From Erythrobacter ramosus (GTDB taxonomy: Bacteria; Pseudomonadota; Alphaproteobacteria; Sphingomonadales; Sphingomonadaceae), in contig NZ_WTYB01000001.1 in NCBI RefSeq assembly GCF_009828055.1, positions 1,131,183 to 1,195,182 of the forward strand: DNA of 64,000 nt. The letters are read 5' to 3'. Of this stretch, positions 46,141 to 55,842 are shown piece by piece (position 1 is the stretch's first letter; each line of letters opens with the position of its first letter). A program made the translations under genes and the position numbers. The notes beneath the pieces were generated by a model, which saw only the letters and a program-made list of their open reading frames with translations, was not told the DNA's origin and searched no databases.

Positions 46141-47340
46141 TCAGGCCTCGGCCTTCACCCGCTCGCCCAGCTTGGCGATCAGCGGCGTCGCGAAGGGCTT
46201 GGTCAGCATCGTGCTGCCCACCGCCATCAGCAGCAGCGCGGTGAAGGTCGTGGGCGTGATGACCTGCTTGTCGAGCAGGATGTTGGCGAAGATGATCATG
46301 ATCAGCGCCTTGGTCTGGAGCAGCCAGCCGATCAGGCTCGCCTCGGTACGGCTCCAGCCGAGCATCCGCCCGGCGATGTGGACGCCGATGAGCTTGCCGC
46401 CGACCGCCGCCACCAGCAACAGCGCGGCAACGCCGAAGACGGCGAGCCCGCCGCCCTCCCACTGGGTGCGCAGGCCGGTCGAGAGGAAGAACACGGGCAT
46501 CACGGTGAGCAGCACGACATTGCGGAACCGGTCCATCGCCTCGTGGCCGAACCACTTGGCGTCCAGCACCACGCCCGCGAGGAACGCGCCGACCATGAAG
46601 TGCAGCCCCGACCAGTCGCCCGCCAGCCCGCACAGCGCCAGCCAGATCAGACCGACCGGCCAGCGGTCAGCCTCGGACAGGCGCTGCATGAGCCAGCGCA
46701 CCGCCCACGCCGCCAGCATGAAGCCGACGAGGAACACCGCCTGCCGCCCGATCCGCTCCCAATCGAGCAGGATCAGCGCCAGCACGCCCCAGATCGCGAT
46801 GTCATCGAGGCTGGCGTACCGCAGGATGCGTTGGCCGAGCTGTTCGCGCAGGATGCCGAGCTTCTCCATCAGCAGCACGAGGATTGGCAGCGCCGTCACC
46901 GCGCAGGCCATGCCGATGCCCAGCAAGGCCTGCCAGTATTGGCCGTTCGGCCCGCGCCAGCCGGGGAATTGCAAGATCACCGCCGCCGCCAGCGTGCCAG
47001 CGATCAGCGGCGCGCCGAGCGCCAGTCCCGCAGTGAGTCCCGTCTCGCCGCGATGCTTCCATGCTTGGGAAAGGTCGAGCTCAATCCCGGCGATCCACAC
47101 GAACAGCATCACCGCCCACCATGCGACGCCGTTCAGCGCGATGATCACATCGGGCCGGAACACGAAAGCGTAGTAATCGGGGAAGACCGCGCCCAGCACA
47201 CCGGGTCCAAGCAGGATGCCCCCCACGATCTGCACCACCACAAGCGGCGCCCAGTAATCCGTGCGCAGCACGCGCCACACCAGCCACGGCACGGCGAAGA
47301 TGATCGTTAGCGCGATCAGGTAGATTTCAGTGAGGTTCAT
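46141..47340 (-). CDS. Monovalent cation/proton antiporter (CPA2-like)
   Basis: A 399-residue inner-membrane protein with about 12 helices, of the Na+(K+)/H+ exchanger fold. Recognisable parts are the early VVVQIVGGILLGPGVLG, the WIAGIELDL segment after the third helix, the acidic SLDDIAIWGVLALILL (the core Asp pair of CPA2 proteins) and the LQTKALIMIIFANILL helix near the end. It has no C-terminal TrkA/RCK domain, unlike KefB/KefC. The ATG at 47340 sits behind a G-rich tract; upstream codons in frame look non-coding. It is divergent from the glycine riboswitch. Confidence 0.88.
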   Translation of the reverse strand: MNLTEIYLIALTIIFAVPWLVWRVLRTDYWAPLVVVQIVGGILLGPGVLGAVFPDYYAFVFRPDVIIALNGVAWWAVMLFVWIAGIELDLSQAWKHRGETGLTAGLALGAPLIAGTLAAAVILQFPGWRGPNGQYWQALLGIGMACAVTALPILVLLMEKLGILREQLGQRILRYASLDDIAIWGVLALILLDWERIGRQAVFLVGFMLAAWAVRWLMQRLSEADRWPVGLIWLALCGLAGDWSGLHFMVGAFLAGVVLDAKWFGHEAMDRFRNVVLLTVMPVFFLSTGLRTQWEGGGLAVFGVAALLLVAAVGGKLIGVHIAGRMLGWSRTEASLIGWLLQTKALIMIIFANILLDKQVITPTTFTALLLMAVGSTMLTKPFATPLIAKLGERVKAEA

Positions 47341-47486
47341 CCCGCCCCCGTGTCTATTCAGCCTCGCAGGGAAGCGCAAATGCGTTTTCCCCCAAGCCTG
47401 CGCGTTTCGCCCGATTGACGCGATGCAGCAAATCAAGCAGGGCGAGATCGTCTTCCGCCGCAGGAGCGATTCTGTGGCGGGCAGGC

Positions 47487-47690
47487 GAGCGGGAGAGCCC
47501 GATGCGCACGCTGTGCGCAAAGGCGCCGAAGGAGCAACCGCCCCGGAAACTCTCAGGCCACCGGACCGCTCGGCTGCGTGACACTCTGGAAAGCGTCCCG
47601 GATTCGTCCGGGGCCACCGAAGGGGAGGTGTCCCGCCACGTTGGCGGATGCGCCGAAGCTCTCAGGTCACCCGACAGAGGGGGCAGTTAT
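47487..47690 (+). promoter_or_regulatory. Tandem glycine riboswitch (gcvT element)
   Basis: Two consecutive glycine aptamers are visible. The first runs from about GAGCGGGAGAGCCC through GCGCCGAAGGAGCAA and AACTCTCAGGC to about 47590. The second runs through CCGAAGGGG and GCGCCGAAGCTCTCAGGT to 47690. The repeated GCCGAAG...CTCTCAGG cores and the position 55 bases before gcvT are diagnostic. In this family glycine binding generally turns the glycine cleavage genes on. A 7-bp hairpin follows at 47694-47712, without a T-run, and may be part of the expression platform. Confidence 0.95.
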
Positions 47691-47744
47691 GCAGCAGCGC
47701 CGCGTGCGCTGCCGGACTGCCGTATTCTGCCGGGGATATTCCGA

Positions 47745-48884
47745 GTGACCGACCACGATACCGAAGACCATCTCGAAGATATCCCCTTGGACGCGCTGCC
47801 GCTTGATGCCTGGCACCGTGCGCGCGGCGCGCGGATGGTGCCGTTCGCGGGATACGAGATGCCGATCCAGTATGAAGGCATCGTTGCCGAGCATAGTTGG
47901 ACGCGGGAGAGCGCGGGGCTGTTTGATGTGTCGCACATGGGCCAACTGCTGCTGTCCGGCCCCGATCTCGATGCGGCGGTCGAGGCCGTGCTGCCGATCG
48001 ACCTGTCGACGCTGAAGCTCGGCCAGCAGCGCTATTCGCTGTTGCTAGATGAAGAGGGCGGGGTGCTCGACGACCTGATGGTCTCGCGCTGGCCCGAGGC
48101 GCTGTATCTAGTCGTCAACGGCGCGACCAAGTGGGACGATATGGGCACGCTGCGTGAAGCGCTGCCCGACGACATCACGCTCAACTACCTCGATGACCGT
48201 GCGCTGCTCGCCTTGCAGGGGCCGAAGGCGGCCGATGCGCTTGCTCGCCATACGACCGGCGAATATCCGCTGAGCGCGCTGACCTTCATGAAGTTCGGTC
48301 AGTTCAAGCTGGCGGGCCATGAAGTGACCATCGCGCGGGCGGGTTACACTGGGGAGGACGGGTTCGAAATCTCGCTCCCCGCCGATGCCGCCGCCGAAGT
48401 CGCGGACCTGCTCTGCGCCGCACCCGAGGTGAAACCCATCGGCCTTGGCGCGCGGGATTCGCTGCGGCTTGAGGCGGGACTGCCGCTCTACGGCCACGAC
48501 ATGTCGCCGGAGACCAGCCCCATCGAAGCGGGCCTGGTGTTCGGTATCAACAAGCGCCGCCGCACCGAGGGCGGCTTCCCCGGTGCCGACCGGATCGTCC
48601 GTGAAATCAATGAAGGCACGGCCCGCAAGTGGGTCGGCCTGACCATTGCAGGCCGCCTGCCCGCGCGTGAAGGCGCCGAAGTCTTTGCAGGCGAGGCGCA
48701 TATCGGAATCGTCACCAGCGGCGGCTTCTCGCCCACCTTGGGCGCGCCTATCGCCATGGCCTATGTCGCGAGCGAATATGCCGCCATCGGCACCGCGCTC
48801 GAAGTCGAGGTGCGGGGCAAGCGCCTCGCTGCCACCGTTTCGCCCACGCCTTTCGTACCCCACCGCTATTACCGAGGGAGCTGA
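47745..48884 (+). CDS. gcvT: Glycine cleavage system T protein (aminomethyltransferase)
   Basis: A 379-residue folate enzyme that takes the aminomethyl group from lipoylated H protein, releasing ammonia and forming 5,10-methylenetetrahydrofolate. Clear blocks are GARMVPFAGYEMPIQY, LFDVSHMGQLL, EEGGVLDDLMVSR, ARAGYTGEDGFEIS and GLGARDSLRLEAGLPLYGHD. The start is taken as the GTG at 47745 with GGGGA 8 bases upstream; longer readings would run into the riboswitch. The order gcvT-gcvH-gcvPA-gcvPB follows on one transcript. Confidence 0.95.
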   Translation: MTDHDTEDHLEDIPLDALPLDAWHRARGARMVPFAGYEMPIQYEGIVAEHSWTRESAGLFDVSHMGQLLLSGPDLDAAVEAVLPIDLSTLKLGQQRYSLLLDEEGGVLDDLMVSRWPEALYLVVNGATKWDDMGTLREALPDDITLNYLDDRALLALQGPKAADALARHTTGEYPLSALTFMKFGQFKLAGHEVTIARAGYTGEDGFEISLPADAAAEVADLLCAAPEVKPIGLGARDSLRLEAGLPLYGHDMSPETSPIEAGLVFGINKRRRTEGGFPGADRIVREINEGTARKWVGLTIAGRLPAREGAEVFAGEAHIGIVTSGGFSPTLGAPIAMAYVASEYAAIGTALEVEVRGKRLAATVSPTPFVPHRYYRGS

Positions 48885-48887
48885 CCC

Positions 48888-49256
48888 ATGCGTTACTATA
48901 CTGACGAACACGAATGGATCGATGTCGAAGGCGATATCGCCACCGTTGGCATCACCGAATATGCGCAGGGCCAGCTTGGCGACATCGTGTTCGTCGAACT
49001 GCCCGAAGTCGGGGCGCTGATCGAGCAGGGCAAGGACGCCGCCGTGGTCGAAAGCGTCAAGGCAGCATCGGACGTCTACGCCCCGATCACCGGCGAGATC
49101 ACCGAAGTGAACCCGGCGCTGGAAGAAGACCCCGCGCTGGTCAACACCTCGCCCGAAGATGGCGGCTGGTTCTTCAAGATGACCATTGCCGACGAAGGCG
49201 AGCTTGACGGGCTGATGGACGAAGATGGCTACAAGGCCTTCGTCGAAGGCCTCTGA
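48888..49256 (+). CDS. gcvH: Glycine cleavage system H protein
   Basis: A 122-residue lipoyl carrier that shuttles the aminomethyl group between P, T and L proteins. It starts with [14 protein letters not shown], and the lipoylated Lys lies in [21 protein letters not shown] precedes the ATG, 3 bases after the gcvT stop. Confidence 0.97.
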   Translation: MRYYTDEHEWIDVEGDIATVGITEYAQGQLGDIVFVELPEVGALIEQGKDAAVVESVKAASDVYAPITGEITEVNPALEEDPALVNTSPEDGGWFFKMTIADEGELDGLMDEDGYKAFVEGL

Positions 49257-49299
49257 CCACACACTCAACCTCTCCCCTCTCCACACGAGGCTGAACACC

Positions 49300-50673
49300 A
49301 TGCGCTACCTCCCCCTCACCGATACCGACCGGCAGGCGATGCTGGCGACCATCGGCGCCGCCACGGTCGATGATCTGTTCGTGGACGTGCCCGAAGTGGC
49401 GCGGCTCGACGGCCCGATCCACGGTCTGCCGATGCACGCGAGCGAAATGGCGGTCGAACGCCATATGAAGGCGTTGGCGGCCAAGAACCTCGTGGCGGGC
49501 GAAGTGCCGTTCTTCCTCGGCGCGGGGGCCTATCGCCACCATGTCCCCGCCAGCGTCGACACCATCATCCAGCGCGGCGAGTTCCTGACGGCCTATACGC
49601 CCTACCAGCCGGAAATCGCGCAAGGCACGTTGCAGGTACTGTTCGAATTCCAGACGCAGGTCGCGCGGCTCTATGGCTGCGCGGTTGCCAACGCCTCGCT
49701 CTATGACGGGTCGACCGCGTGCTGGGAGGCGGTGGCGATGGCGACCCGTGTGACCAAGCGTAAGCGCGCCGTGCTGTCGGGCGCGCTGCACCCGCATTAT
49801 GCGCAGGTCGTGAAGACCATGGCGCATTTCACCGGTGACACCATCGCCGACGCCATGCCTGCCATCACTGCTGAGCCTGATCTGGACGGGTTGATCGCCC
49901 GGATCGACGAGGACACCGCCTGCGTTGTGGTGCAGTATCCCGACATTCTGGGCCGTATCAGCGACCTCACCCCAGTGGCCGAAGCCGCCCATGCCAAGGG
50001 CGCGCTTCTGGTGGTTGTGAACACCGAGCCGGTGGCCCTAGGCGCGATCAAGTCTCCCGGTGAAATGGGCGCGGACATCGTGGTAGGTGAAGGCCAGTCG
50101 CTCGGCGTCGGCCTGCAATTTGGCGGGCCGTATCTCGGGTTGTTCGCGGTGCGCGATCCCAAGCACGTGCGCCAGATGCCGGGCCGTTTGTGCGGTGAGA
50201 CCACCGATGCGGAAGGCAAGCGCGCCTTCGTGCTCACCCTGTCCACCCGCGAACAGCACATCCGCCGCGAGAAGGCGACGAGCAACATCTGCACCAATTC
50301 CGGGCTGTGCGCTCTGGCCTTCACCGTCCACATGACGCTGTTGGGCGAAAAGGGCCTGCGCGAACTGGCGGCGGATAACCACCGCTTGGCCTGCCTCGCC
50401 GCTGACCGGCTCGCCAAGGTGCCGGGCGTCGAAGTGCTCAATAATTCCTTCTTCAACGAGTTCACTCTGATGCTCGGCGGCAAGCCCGCGCGGGAGATTG
50501 TGCGTGATCTGGCTGACCGGGGCGTGCTCGGCGGGGTGTCGCTCGGGCGGCTCTATCCGGGGGTCGAAGCGCTGGAACACGCGTTGCTGGTCGCTGTGAC
50601 CGAGACCACCACCGAGGAAGATATCGAGCGCCTTGCGCAGGAGCTGGAAGCCAGCATCAAGGAGACCGTGTGA
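49300..50673 (+). CDS. gcvPA: Glycine dehydrogenase (decarboxylating) subunit 1
   Basis: A 457-residue N-terminal subunit of the two-part P protein, which decarboxylates glycine with PLP. The start at 49300 gives the usual [15 protein letters not shown] opening and has GAGG upstream. Later blocks such as [30 protein letters not shown] and [14 protein letters not shown] match the family. The PLP Lys is in subunit 2. The stop overlaps the next start (TGATG). Confidence 0.95.
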   Translation: MRYLPLTDTDRQAMLATIGAATVDDLFVDVPEVARLDGPIHGLPMHASEMAVERHMKALAAKNLVAGEVPFFLGAGAYRHHVPASVDTIIQRGEFLTAYTPYQPEIAQGTLQVLFEFQTQVARLYGCAVANASLYDGSTACWEAVAMATRVTKRKRAVLSGALHPHYAQVVKTMAHFTGDTIADAMPAITAEPDLDGLIARIDEDTACVVVQYPDILGRISDLTPVAEAAHAKGALLVVVNTEPVALGAIKSPGEMGADIVVGEGQSLGVGLQFGGPYLGLFAVRDPKHVRQMPGRLCGETTDAEGKRAFVLTLSTREQHIRREKATSNICTNSGLCALAFTVHMTLLGEKGLRELAADNHRLACLAADRLAKVPGVEVLNNSFFNEFTLMLGGKPAREIVRDLADRGVLGGVSLGRLYPGVEALEHALLVAVTETTTEEDIERLAQELEASIKETV

Positions 50674-52229
50674 TGAACGCCCCCAACCAATCCGGCTGGA
50701 AGCCCGCGATGGAACTCTCCGAAGACGGGATGCACAATGGCCCCGCCACCACCACCGGCAACCGCGCACTGATGCTGGAAGAGCCGCTGCTGTTCGAAAT
50801 CGGCCGAGTCGATGTGACCGGCGTTGATCTGCCCGCGATCGATCCCGCCGCACCGACCCGCCTCGGTGGGCTGGCGCGCAGCGAACCCATCGGGCTCGTC
50901 GGCCTAACCGAACCTGAAACGGTGCGCCACTACACGCGCCTCAGCCGCCAGAACTACGGGATCGACCTCGGCTTCTTCCCGCTCGGCAGCTGCACGATGA
51001 AGCACAATCCGCGCCTCAACGAGAAGATGGCGCGGCTTCCCGGCTTTGCCGACATCCACCCGCTCGCCCCGCAGTCGACAGTGCAGGGCGCGCTGGAAGT
51101 GATCCACCAGCTCGGTGGCTGGCTGTGCACGCTGACCGGGATGCCGGCGGTCGCGATGAGCCCCAAAGCCGGTGCGCATGGCGAGCTGTGCGGGATCCTC
51201 GCGATCCGCGCGGCGCACGAAGCCCGCGGCGATGCGCGCGAAGTGGTGCTGGTGCCGGAAAGCGCGCACGGCACCAACCCCGCCACCGCCGCCTTCGCTA
51301 ACTACCGCGTCGAGGATATCCCCGCGACGCCGGAAGGCCGGGTCGATGTGGCAGCACTCAAGGCTCGCCTGGGGCCGGATGTCGCGGCGGTGATGATCAC
51401 CAACCCCAACACCTGCGGCCTGTTCGAAAAGGACTTCCGCGAAATCGCCGATGCGGTTCATGCGGTGGGCGGCTATGTCTATTGCGACGGGGCGAACTTC
51501 AACGCCATCGTCGGCAAAGTGCGCCCGGGCGATCTGGGCGTGGATGCGATGCACATCAACCTGCACAAGACCTTTTCCACCCCGCACGGCGGCGGCGGGC
51601 CGGGTTCGGGGCCGGTGGTGCTGTCGGAGGCGCTGGCGCCCTATGCGCCGCTGCCCTTTGTGCGCAAGGATGATGCAGGCACGTTCTACCTCGTCGAGGA
51701 AGAAGACCGTGAGGAGCGCGGGCCGACCTTTGGCCGCATGACCGCGTTCCACGGCCAGATGGGCATGTTCACCCGCGCGCTCACCTACATGCTCAGCCAC
51801 GGCGCGGACGGGCTGAAGCAGGTGGCAGAGGATGCGGTGCTCAACGCCAATTACATCCTGCGCGCGATGGAAGACATCCTCCACGCGCCCTTTGCCGCCA
51901 GCGGTCCGTGCATGCATGAGGCGCTGTTCGGCGACAAGGATTTCGGCGGCGGGTTGTCGACTCTGGATGTGGCCAAGGGGCTGATCGACGAGGGCTATCA
52001 CCCGATGACGGTCTATTTCCCGCTGGTGGTCCACGGCGCGATGCTGGTCGAGCCGACCGAGACGGAGAGCAAGGCCGCGATTGACCAGTTTGTCACCGCC
52101 TTCCGCGCGGTGGTGGAACGGGCGCTGGCAGGTGACGAAGCGCTGAAGCAGGCGCCCTACTACGCTCCCCGCCGCCGGCTTGATGAAACCGGCGCGGCGC
52201 GGAAGCCGAAGCTGGCTTACGAGGGGTGA
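50673..52229 (+). CDS. gcvPB: Glycine dehydrogenase (decarboxylating) subunit 2
   Basis: A 518-residue C-terminal subunit of the split P protein, carrying the PLP lysine in MHINLHKTFSTPHGGGGPG. Other family blocks are GFFPLGSCTMKHNPR, SPKAGAHGELCGIL, ESAHGTNPATAAF and NPNTCGLFEKDF. AAGGAG lies 8 bases before the ATG; a GTG one codon earlier is possible. It ends the riboswitch-controlled operon. A short hairpin follows. Confidence 0.95.
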   Translation: MNAPNQSGWKPAMELSEDGMHNGPATTTGNRALMLEEPLLFEIGRVDVTGVDLPAIDPAAPTRLGGLARSEPIGLVGLTEPETVRHYTRLSRQNYGIDLGFFPLGSCTMKHNPRLNEKMARLPGFADIHPLAPQSTVQGALEVIHQLGGWLCTLTGMPAVAMSPKAGAHGELCGILAIRAAHEARGDAREVVLVPESAHGTNPATAAFANYRVEDIPATPEGRVDVAALKARLGPDVAAVMITNPNTCGLFEKDFREIADAVHAVGGYVYCDGANFNAIVGKVRPGDLGVDAMHINLHKTFSTPHGGGGPGSGPVVLSEALAPYAPLPFVRKDDAGTFYLVEEEDREERGPTFGRMTAFHGQMGMFTRALTYMLSHGADGLKQVAEDAVLNANYILRAMEDILHAPFAASGPCMHEALFGDKDFGGGLSTLDVAKGLIDEGYHPMTVYFPLVVHGAMLVEPTETESKAAIDQFVTAFRAVVERALAGDEALKQAPYYAPRRRLDETGAARKPKLAYEG

Positions 52230-52241
52230 GAAAAGACAGCA

Positions 52242-52260
52242 CTCGCTCACCCTGAGCGGG
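52242..52260 (+). terminator. Weak hairpin after gcvPB
   Basis: An 8-bp stem (CTCGCTCA with TGAGCGGG, one T-G pair) and a CCC loop lie 12 bases after the gcvPB stop, between convergent genes. No T-run follows, only an AT-rich GATTATAATC, so it is a poor intrinsic terminator at best. Confidence 0.4.
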
Positions 52261-52261
52261 A

Positions 52262-53575
52262 TTATAATCTAGGAGGGGCGGGCGGATTGTCCGCCCCTTC
52301 AGCGTCAGGCTCGTCCACCACCAGCCGGAACTGCTTCAGGTTCACGATGGCGAGATAGAACCCTACCACGGTCAGCACGCTCGACCCGAGCACCGCGAAG
52401 CCCGCGCCCTGTGCGCCCTTCCACCCGATCGCCAGCTCCAGCATCACCAGCGCAAGGATTGTCGGGAACAGCCGGACAAGAAAGGCGACATGCGCCTTGC
52501 CGGCCGAAATCAGCAGGCTTTCAAGGCTCGCGCCCACCAGCTCCACCGCGCCCGCAATGCTGAGGATGATCATCGCCCAGTAGAACCCGGTGAACTGCTC
52601 GCCCGCGATCAGGGCAAGGCCGGGGCGGCCGAACAGGATCGCCGTCACCACCGCCGTCACCCCGGCAATCGCCGCGATGTTCGCCATCCGCCGCGCAATC
52701 TCGACCGCGCCGTCGCGCGATTGCACGAGCTCTGGCAGGATCGCCTTCGAGATCGTCTGCGCCAGCGCGATCAGCGCCACGCCCAGCTGGTTGGCGATGC
52801 GGAAGCCGCCCGCGAGGTATGCCCCGCCAAAGGTGCCGACCAGCAGGATCATCACCTGCTTGCCCGCCACCGCGAGGCTGCCCGACATATTGGTCGACAG
52901 CACGAACCGCCACGCGTCCTTGTGCCGCGCGGGGATCGCCCGCAGGCTGATCGAGGACAGCGGCACCGGCTGCACCCGCGCGGCGACGATCCATAGGGCG
53001 ATGGCCGTGCCGACTTCAGACAGGGCAAAGGCAAGGATGAAGCCCGTCACATCGGGCATCGCCCACCACGCCAGCACTGCGCCGCCCGCGCGGATCACCG
53101 GCTGCACCGCTTCGGCCCAGGTCGCGCGGCCATATTCGGAATGCAGCCGCAGCATCCCGGTGGGCGTGGTACGGATCGTCAGCAGCGAGATGACACAATA
53201 GGCAAAGGTCAGCCACATCAGCTCCGCCGGCACATCGAGCCAGAGCGGCGCGGTCAGCACCAGCACCGCTGACGCTAGCGTGCCGACCGCGACTGACACG
53301 CCATCAAGCGCGACCGCAAACCCCGTCGCCTCGCGTGCGCGCTGGAGATCGACGCCCGGCTCGTCCGGGTTGGCCCCCCAGCGGACGATGAACTGCCAGG
53401 TCTGGAAGCTGGAAAAGCCGGTGATCGCCTGCCCCAGCGCGATGATCAGCGCGAAATGGCCGAAGCCTTCCGTGCCCAGCGTGCGTGCGGCAATGGCGAG
53501 GTAGACGAGGCTCAGGACCGCGTTGAACCCGCGTCCACCCAAGAGCCAGCCCATGTTGGCGAAGACCTGCTTCAT
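52262..53575 (-). CDS. Wzx-type polysaccharide flippase (MOP superfamily)
   Basis: A 437-residue inner-membrane protein with about 12 helices, of the oligosaccharide/polysaccharide exporter family. It opens with MGWLLGGRGFNAVLSLVYLAIAARTLGTEGFGHFAL-type sequence (first helix plus the family's R-x-LG-x-EGFG motif). Middle segments such as LSTNMSGSLAVAGKQVMILL and GGAYLAGGFRIANQLG also fit. It probably flips a lipid-linked glycan, but no polymerase or glycosyltransferase gene lies beside it. No close neighbour shares its strand. Confidence 0.84.
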   Translation of the reverse strand: MKQVFANMGWLLGGRGFNAVLSLVYLAIAARTLGTEGFGHFALIIALGQAITGFSSFQTWQFIVRWGANPDEPGVDLQRAREATGFAVALDGVSVAVGTLASAVLVLTAPLWLDVPAELMWLTFAYCVISLLTIRTTPTGMLRLHSEYGRATWAEAVQPVIRAGGAVLAWWAMPDVTGFILAFALSEVGTAIALWIVAARVQPVPLSSISLRAIPARHKDAWRFVLSTNMSGSLAVAGKQVMILLVGTFGGAYLAGGFRIANQLGVALIALAQTISKAILPELVQSRDGAVEIARRMANIAAIAGVTAVVTAILFGRPGLALIAGEQFTGFYWAMIILSIAGAVELVGASLESLLISAGKAHVAFLVRLFPTILALVMLELAIGWKGAQGAGFAVLGSSVLTVVGFYLAIVNLKQFRLVVDEPDAEGADNPPAPPRL

Positions 53576-53726
53576 GCGTGTCCGGGTCAGGCCTTAACGT
53601 ATCGCCGGGACGGTCAGGGGTTGGTTTACCATAGCGCGGCGGTGCTTAGCCGCAAATGATGCATCACGCCAAGCGCGGATGGCGCATGTCTAGCAACTTA
53701 TGTGGCGGGGTGTGCGCGGGCCCGGC

Positions 53727-54209
53727 TTAGGCCGGGCAGCGCTTGCGCAGCGGATCGTCCGGACTCTCGGGCTTGAGCGCATCGGAAATCCGCAGCTGCT
53801 CGCCGTCCGGCAGGGTTTCGAGCGAGAGGCGGGCGGGTTGCACCCAAGTCTCGCCCTCACCTTCCATCACGAGGTCGGCGATCGCATCGTCGCCCTCGCT
53901 CCCCATACCGGAAACGTCGCCGACGCTCTCGTAATATTCGATCCGCCGCGATGTGATTTCCACCCGCATGTCCGAGGCGGGATCGCATGTGCCGGTCACT
54001 GCGTCCCACACGCCGTGGAAGCGTGCGGGAATCTCACCGGCGGCAATCGCCGGATCGAGCGGCGAGTCTGCGCCATCGCTGATGCCACCACCGGGTTCAC
54101 CCGATATCGGGGTTTCGGCGGGCGTATCGGGCGCAGGATCGACCCGGCTGTCGCAGGCCGGCAGCAAGAGGGTAAGGGCGATCAGAGGAAGGCGGCGCAC
54201 CTCTATCAC
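53727..54209 (-). CDS. Small lipoprotein, unknown function
   Basis: A 160-residue protein with a lipoprotein signal: a short hydrophobic helix ends in LLPAC, giving lipidated Cys19. A Pro/Gly/Asp-rich spacer follows, then a compact domain from about residue 60 (ARFHGVWDAVTGTCDPASDMRVEI), with a second Cys and a basic Cys near the end. I do not recognise the family. Its ATG overlaps the mmsA stop by 4 bases (ATGA), so it is co-translated with a central metabolic enzyme that has no obvious link to the envelope. Confidence 0.75.
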   Translation of the reverse strand: MIEVRRLPLIALTLLLPACDSRVDPAPDTPAETPISGEPGGGISDGADSPLDPAIAAGEIPARFHGVWDAVTGTCDPASDMRVEITSRRIEYYESVGDVSGMGSEGDDAIADLVMEGEGETWVQPARLSLETLPDGEQLRISDALKPESPDDPLRKRCPA

Positions 54210-55699
54210 CCCATCGTGGGGATCACGAAAGCGTTGGAGCCGTCAGGCGAGCCATCGGGCCAGCGCTGGGTGATCTTCTTGTTCTTGGTCCAGAACCGCA
54301 GCCCTTCGGTGCCATATTGGTCGATGTCGCCAAAGCCTGACCGCTTCCACCCGCCGAAGGAGTGATAGGCGACCGGCACCGGGATCGGCACATTGATGCC
54401 GACCATGCCCACGTTCACCCGCGCCGCAAATTCGCGCGCGGCGTGGCCGTTGCGGGTGAAGATCGCGACGCCGTTGCCATATTGGTGCTCGCTGGGCAGG
54501 CGCACGGCTTCCTCGAAGTCCTTCGCGCGCACAATCTGGAGGACTGGGCCGAAGATTTCCTCCTGATAGGACTTCATCTGCGGGGTGACGTGGTCGATAA
54601 GCGTCGGGCCGACGAAAAAGCCCTTCTCATGCCCCTGCAAGGTGTACCCGCGCCCGTCGACGACGATCTCTGCGCCTTCTTCCTCGGCGGTGGTGATCCA
54701 CTGTTCGATCCGCGCCTTGTGTTCAGGGGTCACGACCGGGCCGTAATCCGCCTCGGGGTCGTTCGACACACCGATGCGTAAGGCAGCGATGGACTTGAGC
54801 AGCTTCTCTTTGAGCCGCTCGGCCGTCTCCTCGCCCACCGGCACCACCACCGGCAGCGCCATGCAGCGCTCGCCCGCCGAGCCGAAGGCCGCGCCGGTCA
54901 GGTCAGTGACGACCTGATCGAGATCGGCATCGGGCAGCACGATCCCATGGTTCTTCGCCCCGCCAAACGCCTGCACGCGCTTGTTGTTCGCAGAACCGCG
55001 GGCGTAGATGTATTGCGCGATGTCCGAGCTTCCGACGAAGCTGATCGCGGCGATATCGGGGTGGTCGAGGATCGCGTCGACCATTTCCTTGTCGCCGTGG
55101 ACGACCTGCAACAGACCCTCGGGCGCGCCCGCCTCAAGGAACAGTTCGGCCAGACGCACCGGCACGCTCGGATCGCGTTCCGAGGGCTTGAGGATGAAGG
55201 CATTGCCCGCCGCGCAGGCCATGCCGAACATCCACATCGGGATCATCGCCGGGAAGTTGAACGGGGTGATGCCGACCCCGATGCCGAGCGGCTGGCGCAT
55301 CGAATAGACATCGATCCCCGGTCCCGCACCGTGGGTATATTCGCCCTTCATGATTTGGGGCAGGCCGCAGGCATATTCGATGACTTCCAGCCCGCGCTGC
55401 ACATCGCCCTTGGCGTCCGGCACGGTCTTGCCATGCTCCGACGAGAGCATCTCGGCGAGGCTCTGCATATTCGCTTCGACCAGCGCCTTGAAGGCGAACA
55501 TCACCCGCGCGCGGCGCTGTGGGTTGGTGGCCGCCCACGCAGGCTGGACGCGCTTGGCAGTCTCCACCGCGCGGGCAAGCAGCGCGGCATCGCCCAGCGC
55601 GACTTCGGCCTGTACTTCGCCGGTCGAGGGGTTCCAGATGGCGTGCTTGCGGGTCGGGGCCGGGCTGTCGCCGACGATGAAATGGTCGATCTGACGCAT
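54206..55699 (-). CDS. mmsA: CoA-acylating methylmalonate-semialdehyde dehydrogenase
   Basis: A 497-residue aldehyde dehydrogenase that oxidises (methyl)malonate semialdehyde to propionyl-CoA or acetyl-CoA in valine, thymine and inositol breakdown. The start at 55699 has AGGAG upstream. The family pattern includes ITPFNFPAMIPMWMFGMA, KPSERDPSVPVRLAELF, FVGSSDIAQYIY, the active-site Cys in GSAGERCMALPV and GWKRSGFGDIDQYG near the end. It is divergent from the SMP-30 gene, and the lipoprotein gene follows with a 4-base overlap. Confidence 0.94.
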   Translation of the reverse strand: MRQIDHFIVGDSPAPTRKHAIWNPSTGEVQAEVALGDAALLARAVETAKRVQPAWAATNPQRRARVMFAFKALVEANMQSLAEMLSSEHGKTVPDAKGDVQRGLEVIEYACGLPQIMKGEYTHGAGPGIDVYSMRQPLGIGVGITPFNFPAMIPMWMFGMACAAGNAFILKPSERDPSVPVRLAELFLEAGAPEGLLQVVHGDKEMVDAILDHPDIAAISFVGSSDIAQYIYARGSANNKRVQAFGGAKNHGIVLPDADLDQVVTDLTGAAFGSAGERCMALPVVVPVGEETAERLKEKLLKSIAALRIGVSNDPEADYGPVVTPEHKARIEQWITTAEEEGAEIVVDGRGYTLQGHEKGFFVGPTLIDHVTPQMKSYQEEIFGPVLQIVRAKDFEEAVRLPSEHQYGNGVAIFTRNGHAAREFAARVNVGMVGINVPIPVPVAYHSFGGWKRSGFGDIDQYGTEGLRFWTKNKKITQRWPDGSPDGSNAFVIPTMG

Positions 55700-55842
55700 G
55701 GGAATGATCTCCTGTCTGGCCTCCCCAATGCCCCCCGCGTGAGGCTTTCGCAACCCTTGCGGCTCCCCTCAAAAGTGCTGGCGCATCCGCCGGTGAAAGC
55801 GCAAGCAGAGGCATTGCGGGCCAGAAAAGGGATAAGCCGTTC

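Noticed and set aside
46099-47310. 403-residue plus-strand frame across the antiporter gene
   Set aside because: Shadow of the minus-strand antiporter; it is Gln/His/Arg-rich with no recognisable domain.
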